Shown piece after piece: positions 30,541 through 35,336 of a stretch of 35,336 nt of DNA; positions within the stretch are counted from its first letter, which is position 1; the number at the start of each line of letters is the position of its first letter. Below the pieces are notes generated by a model. That model searched no databases, was not told the DNA's origin, and worked only from the letters and a program-made list of their open reading frames with translations. The DNA is from Prevotellaceae bacterium UBA1726 (GTDB taxonomy: Bacteria; Bacteroidota; Bacteroidia; Bacteroidales; Bacteroidaceae). Both the position numbers and the translations under genes were made by a program. The stretch spans positions 1 through 35,336 of the forward strand of contig DCIM01000064.1 of the NCBI GenBank assembly GCA_002316005.1, written 5' to 3'.

Positions 30541-31104
30541 ATGAAAATGGATAAATCTGTTAATGGGATATTGATAATAATTATTATGGTGTCGCTCATT
30601 TCATGTACTAATTACAAGAACATAGATGCGACTATGGATTCAAACATGAATATGCCTTCAATCCGTGCTATTATGGATGTTGTTAAAGGATTTGACGCGA
30701 ATTCCTCAGAGGAAGTGGCAATTCTTTATGATACATTACTTGAGAAGTCAAATTACGCCTTGGTTGATTCTGGTACTTATTATAATTTAGCAAAAGAAGG
30801 TATTGGCGTAAATACAATTAAATATTTTTGTATAGGCAAAGGAGATAAAGAAAGAAAAATATACAGGAAACCTGTGTATTTCGAAGAGGGAATATTATTT
30901 AAATATGTTGAAAATTTAGGCATCGGATTACGGTTTTATTTTGCCAATAGAAAAGAGATGCTGGCATTTTTCAAGGAGGCTGAAGATACTGGATATGAAC
31001 ATTTAGACTATGGGAAATATAATTTTTTCTTACTTGAAGATGTTGGATGGGCGTTGCATCCATATGATGAGAAAAATAATGTTGTAGAATTAAAATGGGA
31101 ATAA
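30541..31104 (+). CDS. Hypothetical lipoprotein
   Basis: A 187-residue protein I do not recognise. It has a lipoprotein signal with lipobox LIS-Cys22 (IIIIIMVSLISC), so it is probably anchored in the envelope. The rest is a soluble mixed alpha/beta sequence with many Tyr, Lys and Glu (VDSGTYYNLAKEG, GLRFYFANRKEMLAFFKEAE). The start could be either ATG 30541 or 30547. The coding sequence is clearly more A+T-rich than the genes on both sides and uses AT-ending codons, which suggests recent acquisition. It is the first of a two-gene unit: the next ATG follows 2 bases after its stop. Confidence 0.75.
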   Translation: MKMDKSVNGILIIIIMVSLISCTNYKNIDATMDSNMNMPSIRAIMDVVKGFDANSSEEVAILYDTLLEKSNYALVDSGTYYNLAKEGIGVNTIKYFCIGKGDKERKIYRKPVYFEEGILFKYVENLGIGLRFYFANRKEMLAFFKEAEDTGYEHLDYGKYNFFLLEDVGWALHPYDEKNNVVELKWE

Positions 31105-31106
31105 TT

Positions 31107-31682
31107 ATGCGAAGATTAATAATCTGCATATATGCCATCATTGCTATAGCGTCAATATGCTATGGACAAGATTCCTCACAAGTTATTGACAAGTATAAGA
31201 ATCTGCAAGACCGAAACTATCGTGATATTTCAAAAGAAATAAAAACTGATATAGACTCTTTGCTTGTTAATAATATTGAGAATTATAAAGAAAAGCGTAT
31301 TTATCTTAAGGACTTTCATAAAAGACTAAAAGGAATAAATGCAATCCTAATTCCAAATGAGGGTATAACCGATAGCATTGAAAGAGATTTTTCAAAACTT
31401 ATCGGCTATAAAGAATATCAATTATGTGATACCACCTTTGCTAATGATGCATATTGGGCGGTGTTTTCCGGTCCATTAGAAGATGGCATGATTTTCGACA
31501 GAGCACAATATTATGTAAATGACGAGTGGACTTCATTCGTAATGATAATAGAAAAATATAATGTGACATATCTTGTGAATCTTGAAGGGACATTCAAAGA
31601 ACAAGATATCGAAAGAATTGTGCATAGCATTGAATACATAATAAAAGGCGAACATCCATTTCTTGAGGATTTATCTGAATAA
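31107..31682 (+). CDS. Hypothetical secreted protein
   Basis: A 191-residue protein of unknown function. I chose the ATG at 31107, 2 bases after the preceding stop, because it gives the signal peptide MRRLIICIYAIIAIASICYGQ; the ATG at 31095 overlaps the upstream gene. The mature part is Lys/Asp/Glu/Tyr-rich (KYKNLQDRNYRDISKEIK...). It ends in a segment (MIIEKYNVTYLVNLEGTFKEQDIERIV) that reads like the DUF4252 family of Bacteroidota, in which a small periplasmic protein has this 'LVNLEG' ending; that match is from memory and only suggestive. It shares the A+T-rich composition of its partner. Confidence 0.75.
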   Translation: MRRLIICIYAIIAIASICYGQDSSQVIDKYKNLQDRNYRDISKEIKTDIDSLLVNNIENYKEKRIYLKDFHKRLKGINAILIPNEGITDSIERDFSKLIGYKEYQLCDTTFANDAYWAVFSGPLEDGMIFDRAQYYVNDEWTSFVMIIEKYNVTYLVNLEGTFKEQDIERIVHSIEYIIKGEHPFLEDLSE

Positions 31683-31733
31683 GTGCAGCAAAGGAGTTTG
31701 GATAGAATCTAACGAGGAAAAACTAAAGAAGAT

Positions 31734-34103
31734 ATGATTTCTGTTAGAAAATATATGGCTCTGCCCCTGATTGCCTTGCTTATCGCTTGCCAGGGTACAG
31801 ATTCTGTTGACTATAAGGATTCCTCTGCCCCAGTGGAGGCGCGTGTGAAAGACTTGTTGGACAAGATGACCATGGAAGAGAAACTGAGACAACTCTCCCA
31901 GATCAACATGGTGTCTGACATTGTCAACGACGGGGTATTCGACGAGACGAAGCTGGACGAGGTCATCGGTTCCGACGGATACGGATCCGTACAAGGCATC
32001 GTGCTGTCGGGCGAAAAGGCTACCGAGTACTACAACCGCGTACAACGTTACTGCATGGAGAAAACACGTCTGGGTATCCCCATATTCACAACAACAGAAT
32101 CGTTGCACGGATCCGTACAGGACGGTTCCACCATCTTCCCGCAAAGCATTGGAGTGGCAGCGACATTCGACCCCGAACTGGCCAACCAGATGACGACAGC
32201 TGTGGCGGGCGAACTCTTCGCGCAGGGTGTAAACCAAGTGTTGTGCCCCGTGGTGGATGTGACCCGCGACCCACGTTGGGGACGTACTGAGGAGACCTTT
32301 GGCGAGGATCCCTACCTGAACGGCCTCTTCGGCATAGCTGAAGTGAAAGGCTATCTGGACAACAGATTGAATCCCGTGCTGAAACACTACGGTCCTGGCG
32401 CTGAAACGCAAGGCGGACTGAACTTGGCTTCGGTGAGCTGCAGCCTTCGCGATCTGTTGCAGATTCATCTAAAACCCTTTGAGATGGTGGTACGGAACAC
32501 AAATCTACACGGCATAATGAGCTCGTACGATGCATGGGACCGTATTCCCAATTCAGCCTCACACTATCTGCTGACAGAACTGCTGCGCGACGAATGGGGC
32601 TTCGATGGCTATGTGTATTCCGACTGGGGCGCCATAAGCTTTCTGCACAGTTTCCACAAGGTGGCTGCCAACGAGGCCGAAGCAGGACGGATGGCTATCA
32701 CGGCAGGATTGGATTTCGAGGCTTCTTCGGACTGCTTCTGGAAGCTCCCTGAGCTGGTGGAGCAGGGCAAGATGGATGAAGGCGTGATCGACCAAGCCGT
32801 AGCTCGCGTGCTGAAGGTGAAGTTTGAGATGGGCCTCTTCGAGAATCCTTATCGCAACGAGGGCGGAAAGCCCCAGATGCGCACTGCGGAGAACAAGGCA
32901 CTGGCACGTCGCATGGCCGACGAATCCATCGTCCTGCTCAAGAACGAAAATAATCTTCTCCCTCTGGATGCCGGCCACTTGCGTTCGCTGGCTGTTATCG
33001 GTCCCAACGCCGATCAGGTACAATTCGGAGACTATAGTTGGAGCCGTAGCAACGAGGATGGTGTGACACCACTCGCTGGATTGCGCCAGCTGTTGGGTGA
33101 ACGGGTAAATATACGTTACGCTAAGGGATGCGATCTGGTGACAGACGATCGGAGTGGCTTTGCAGAAGCTGTGAATGCCGCACGGACGAGCGATGCAACC
33201 CTGCTTTTCCTAGGTACCGCTAGTGCCTCGCTGGCACGCGACTACAGTAATGTTACCTCGGGCGAAGGCTTCGATCAGTGCGACCTGAATCTGACCGGTG
33301 TACAGCAGCAGTTGCTGGAGGCAGTCTATGCCACAGGCAAACCTGTAGTATTGATTCTCGTTACCGGCAAGCCTATCAGTTTGCCTTGGGCCAAGGAACA
33401 TGTACCTGCCATTGTAGCCCAATGGTATGGTGGTGAAGCTGCGGGAAATGCTATTGCCGATATGCTGGTGGGAAATACCGTGCCCTCGGGCAAGACACCT
33501 ATCTCTTGGCCACAGAGTGCAGGCCATCTGCCTTGTTTCTACAACCATCTGCCCTCAGACCGTGGTTTTTACCATCAGCCGGGTGCACCTAACAACCCGG
33601 GACGCGACTATGTTTTCTCCTCTCCCGACCCTCTTTGGGCCTTTGGACATGGGTTGAGCTACACATCGTTTGAATATGGTGAACCTGTTCTCTCAGCCAC
33701 CCAACTGCTCCCGACGGACACCCTAACTATAGGGCTGGATGTGCGCAATACGGGATTGTATGATGGTAAGGAGGTCGTGCAGTTGTACTTCAACGATATT
33801 GCCAGTTCGCTGGCTACCCCCGTCAAGCAGCTTAAGGCCTTCAAGAAAGTGGAGATTCCCGCTGGCGAAAGTCGTCGCGTGGAGATGCGCGTTCCTGTGA
33901 GCGAGTTCGCCTATTACGACATGGACATGAATCTGCAGGTCGAGCCTGGAGAATTTGACATCATGATTGGTTCTGCCTCGGATGACATCCGTCATACGAT
34001 ACGTATCCAAGTGGGGGCCAAGGGTAGTGTGATAAAGACCGATCCCGTGACGAATGCATCCTTCATGGTGACTCCCGATGGAGATACCATTCGCAGGGAA
34101 TGA
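31734..34103 (+). CDS. GH3 family beta-glucosidase-like enzyme (lipoprotein)
   Basis: A 789-residue family 3 glycosidase, lipid-anchored by lipobox LIA-Cys19. Domain 1 has GIPIFTTTESLHGS, DVTRDPRWGRTEETFGEDPYL, LKHYGPGAETQGGLN and the nucleophile Asp297 in GYVYSDWGAIS. Domain 2 begins near residue 398 (SIVLLKNENNLLPLDAG), and the FnIII-like domain follows FGHGLSYTSFEYGEP. The DPRWGR...GEDPYL block is that of the beta-glucosidase/beta-xylosidase BglX-type group. It is only distantly similar to the other GH3 in this window and is not a duplicate. Base composition is clearly more G+C-rich, with CTG-dominated leucine codons, unlike both the A+T-rich pair before it and the other glycosidase genes. 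No clear promoter is seen in the 51-base gap upstream. Confidence 0.93.
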   Translation: MISVRKYMALPLIALLIACQGTDSVDYKDSSAPVEARVKDLLDKMTMEEKLRQLSQINMVSDIVNDGVFDETKLDEVIGSDGYGSVQGIVLSGEKATEYYNRVQRYCMEKTRLGIPIFTTTESLHGSVQDGSTIFPQSIGVAATFDPELANQMTTAVAGELFAQGVNQVLCPVVDVTRDPRWGRTEETFGEDPYLNGLFGIAEVKGYLDNRLNPVLKHYGPGAETQGGLNLASVSCSLRDLLQIHLKPFEMVVRNTNLHGIMSSYDAWDRIPNSASHYLLTELLRDEWGFDGYVYSDWGAISFLHSFHKVAANEAEAGRMAITAGLDFEASSDCFWKLPELVEQGKMDEGVIDQAVARVLKVKFEMGLFENPYRNEGGKPQMRTAENKALARRMADESIVLLKNENNLLPLDAGHLRSLAVIGPNADQVQFGDYSWSRSNEDGVTPLAGLRQLLGERVNIRYAKGCDLVTDDRSGFAEAVNAARTSDATLLFLGTASASLARDYSNVTSGEGFDQCDLNLTGVQQQLLEAVYATGKPVVLILVTGKPISLPWAKEHVPAIVAQWYGGEAAGNAIADMLVGNTVPSGKTPISWPQSAGHLPCFYNHLPSDRGFYHQPGAPNNPGRDYVFSSPDPLWAFGHGLSYTSFEYGEPVLSATQLLPTDTLTIGLDVRNTGLYDGKEVVQLYFNDIASSLATPVKQLKAFKKVEIPAGESRRVEMRVPVSEFAYYDMDMNLQVEPGEFDIMIGSASDDIRHTIRIQVGAKGSVIKTDPVTNASFMVTPDGDTIRRE

Positions 34104-34286
34104 CCTGGGGCTGGGAGTAAATATTTTCTTTCCTCCCCGAATGGATATTCCCCGAGCAGATTTCGGTTTAATGCAGATTGCAGTTTAATGGAGCCTTTGG
34201 CTTTGCGACACACATTTTCCGCCCGAGTTTTGGGGCAATGTCACACATTTTGCTGAATAATAATGTGTTTTTCAAAAAAAATGTAG

Positions 34287-34294
34287 TAATTTTG
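34287..34294 (+). promoter_or_regulatory. Candidate -7 box of the DUF554 gene
   Basis: TAATTTTG, 58 bases before the ATG at 34352. No good -33 box. A small hairpin GTCCC/GGGAC follows in the leader near 34314-34330. Confidence 0.45.
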
Positions 34295-34351
34295 GCTTCG
34301 CATTCAAGAATCCGTCCCTTTCGGGGGACATCTCACAGCAATGGTTGAATT

Positions 34352-34747
34352 ATGTTAGGAACAATTGTTAATACTTGCACAATACTCGTGGGCGGGGCCT
34401 TCGGAGCAATTGTACGTCAAGGTATTGGAGAGAAATACAAGAAGTCTCTGTTCGATGCCCTCGGACTTGCATGTCTGGTCTTAGGCATGAACGCGGCTCT
34501 GCCAAACATGGCGAAAAGCGAATATCCGGTGATGTTCATTCTCAGTCTTGCCATTGGTGCCATCATTGGTACACGACTCGACCTGGCAGGGAAAATAGAC
34601 CGACTGAACGCCAAACTGAATGCAAAGTCGGGCAAGGAAAACAATAGTTTAAATGGTCTTGTGACTGGCGTCCTTCTCTATTGCATCGGTACGTTTCCTA
34701 AGACTATATATCACCGTTTTGAGTCCCCAAAATTAGGATTTATCTAA
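34352..34747 (+). CDS. DUF554 family membrane protein, truncated
   Basis: A 131-residue reading frame whose first ~113 residues are a good DUF554 protein: MLGTIVNTCTILVGGAFGAIVR, DALGLACLVLGMNAAL, VMFILSLAIGAIIGTRLDLAGKID and NGLVTGVLLYCIGT. Members are normally about 230 residues with further membrane helices. After CIGT (around base 34690) the sequence changes to FPKTIYHRFESPKLGFI and stops, with no DUF554-like sequence in any frame afterwards. The gene has therefore lost its second half by recombination or deletion and is probably non-functional. The function of the family is unknown. Confidence 0.8.
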   Translation: MLGTIVNTCTILVGGAFGAIVRQGIGEKYKKSLFDALGLACLVLGMNAALPNMAKSEYPVMFILSLAIGAIIGTRLDLAGKIDRLNAKLNAKSGKENNSLNGLVTGVLLYCIGTFPKTIYHRFESPKLGFI

Positions 34748-34860
34748 ATGGGCAATACGACACCAATGACTTCAGCACAGAAGACGACCAAATGCATCAT
34801 TATGAGCCGAGTGTCCACAACTATTCAGGATTTGGACATTCAGGAGGAAGAATGCAGGGG

Positions 34861-35336
34861 TTATTGGGACTGGGTTTCTCCTTTAGCATACTCTGTAGGT
34901 GTGACACCGAACTGTTTTTGGAAACACTTTGTGAAATATGACGGATTGTTGAATCCCACCTTGTAGCATACCTCATTGACGCGCATGTCAGCTTCGAGCA
35001 ATAACTCGGCGGCTTTGCGTAATCGTACCACCTGCAGCATCTCGTTTGGTGTGGCATCTGTTATACCCTTTACCTTTGCGAAGAGACTGCTTCGGCTGAC
35101 GCCCATCTGCTGAGCGAGCATTGCCACATTGAAATCGGCATTGCTGATGTTCTCCTCTATGATGGCTTGCATATTGAGTAGGAACTCATTGTCAACAGGT
35201 GTCTTCGCCACCTCTTCTATCTTGGTCTTTACATTCTGCGAGAATTTCTTGAAAAGGAGTCTGCGCATATCGAGAACATTGCGTATGCATGCATGGAGAT
35301 ACTTCATAGAGAATGTAGTTAGTAACGCAAAAGTAT
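34861..35336 (-). CDS. AraC-type DNA-binding domain, C-terminal part of a hybrid two-component regulator (partial)
   Basis: The visible part has two helix-turn-helix units of the AraC family: NVAMLAQQMGVSRSSLFAKVKGIT and VNEVCYKVGFNNPSYFTKCFQKQFGVTPTEY. The preceding segment MKYLHACIRNVLDMRRLLFKKFSQNV reads like the receiver-to-HTH linker of Bacteroidota hybrid two-component systems, which control glycan-use genes. The frame is open to the window edge, so an ATG at 35307 need not be the start. However, the residues just before it (TFALLTTFS) do not look like the expected end of a receiver (KPFS), and a -7-like box TACTTTTG lies at 35335-35328. It could thus be a broken regulator fragment rather than a full gene cut by the window. 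Confidence 0.8.
   Translation of the reverse strand, partial: TFALLTTFSMKYLHACIRNVLDMRRLLFKKFSQNVKTKIEEVAKTPVDNEFLLNMQAIIEENISNADFNVAMLAQQMGVSRSSLFAKVKGITDATPNEMLQVVRLRKAAELLLEADMRVNEVCYKVGFNNPSYFTKCFQKQFGVTPTEYAKGETQSQ

Noticed and set aside
34861..34966. Plus-strand frame at 34748-34966 as the missing half of the DUF554 protein
   Set aside because: Its translation is not hydrophobic, has no DUF554 motifs and mostly mirrors the regulator gene on the other strand.
1..35336. Insertion sequences, integrases, toxin-antitoxin pairs or phage genes
   Set aside because: No transposase, integrase, resolvase or phage-like protein is visible in any supported gene; the encapsulin is phage-capsid-like in fold but sits in a metabolic operon.

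Overview
The window looks like chromosomal DNA from a Bacteroidota member, most likely Prevotellaceae (Prevotella/Segatella type). The grounds are: Bacteroidota-type promoters (a TTTG-like -33 box and a TAnnTTTG -7 box) before many genes; glycoside hydrolases with lipoprotein or Sec signals (GH92, GH29, GH78, two GH3); a PNPase with an Arg/Gly/Glu-rich tail; and what looks like the output end of a hybrid two-component regulator. Genus is inferred; no rRNA or other strong taxonomic marker is present.

Layout. 1-2061: 3' part of pnp, then a terminator. 2153-4261: an envelope helix-hairpin-helix/beta-barrel-like protein. 4359-6608: GH92 mannosidase. 6672-11369: an AAA+ ATPase, an S41 tail-specific protease, tRNA-Asn and an outer-membrane barrel protein. 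11581-15822: divergent GH29 fucosidase and GH78 rhamnosidase around an intergenic region with tandem repeats. 16240-18582: GH3. 18646-19911: dicarboxylate/amino-acid symporter. 20075-30131: a long leftward gene run (13 genes, mostly abutting or overlapping). 30541-31682: two A+T-rich secreted proteins of unknown function. 31734-34103: a second GH3. 34352-35336: a truncated DUF554 gene converging on a truncated AraC-type output domain.

The centrepiece is the leftward run at 20075-30131. It encodes a Family 2 encapsulin shell protein carrying a cyclic-nucleotide-binding-like domain, and directly behind it a SufS-like cysteine desulfurase with a roughly 117-residue disordered N-terminal extension, the hallmark of encapsulated desulfurase cargo. 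Upstream in the same run are a TusA-like protein, a DsrE-like protein, a JAMM (M67) peptidase, a MoeB/ThiF-like adenylyltransferase and a ThiS-like sulfur carrier that ends in Gly-Gly-Gly-Cys. Downstream are a Cys/Met-metabolism PLP enzyme, an AzlCD exporter pair and a GNAT acetyltransferase. My reading, which is inference, is one sulfur-handling system. Cysteine sulfur is released inside a protein shell and relayed by TusA/DsrE. It then becomes a carrier thiocarboxylate, with the JAMM peptidase trimming the carrier, and the PLP enzyme uses it to make homocysteine or a related thiol amino acid. The JAMM/carrier/adenylase/MetY part matches the thiocarboxylate-dependent methionine route described for Wolinella succinogenes; its linkage to an encapsulin is what deserves attention. 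An ATP-grasp ligase and an alpha/beta-hydrolase esterase sit at the head of the run with unknown roles.

The right end (30.3-35.3 kb) looks like a mosaic accessory region: base composition shifts sharply and two genes are truncated at the edge. No insertion sequence, CRISPR array, rRNA or SusC/SusD pair was seen.
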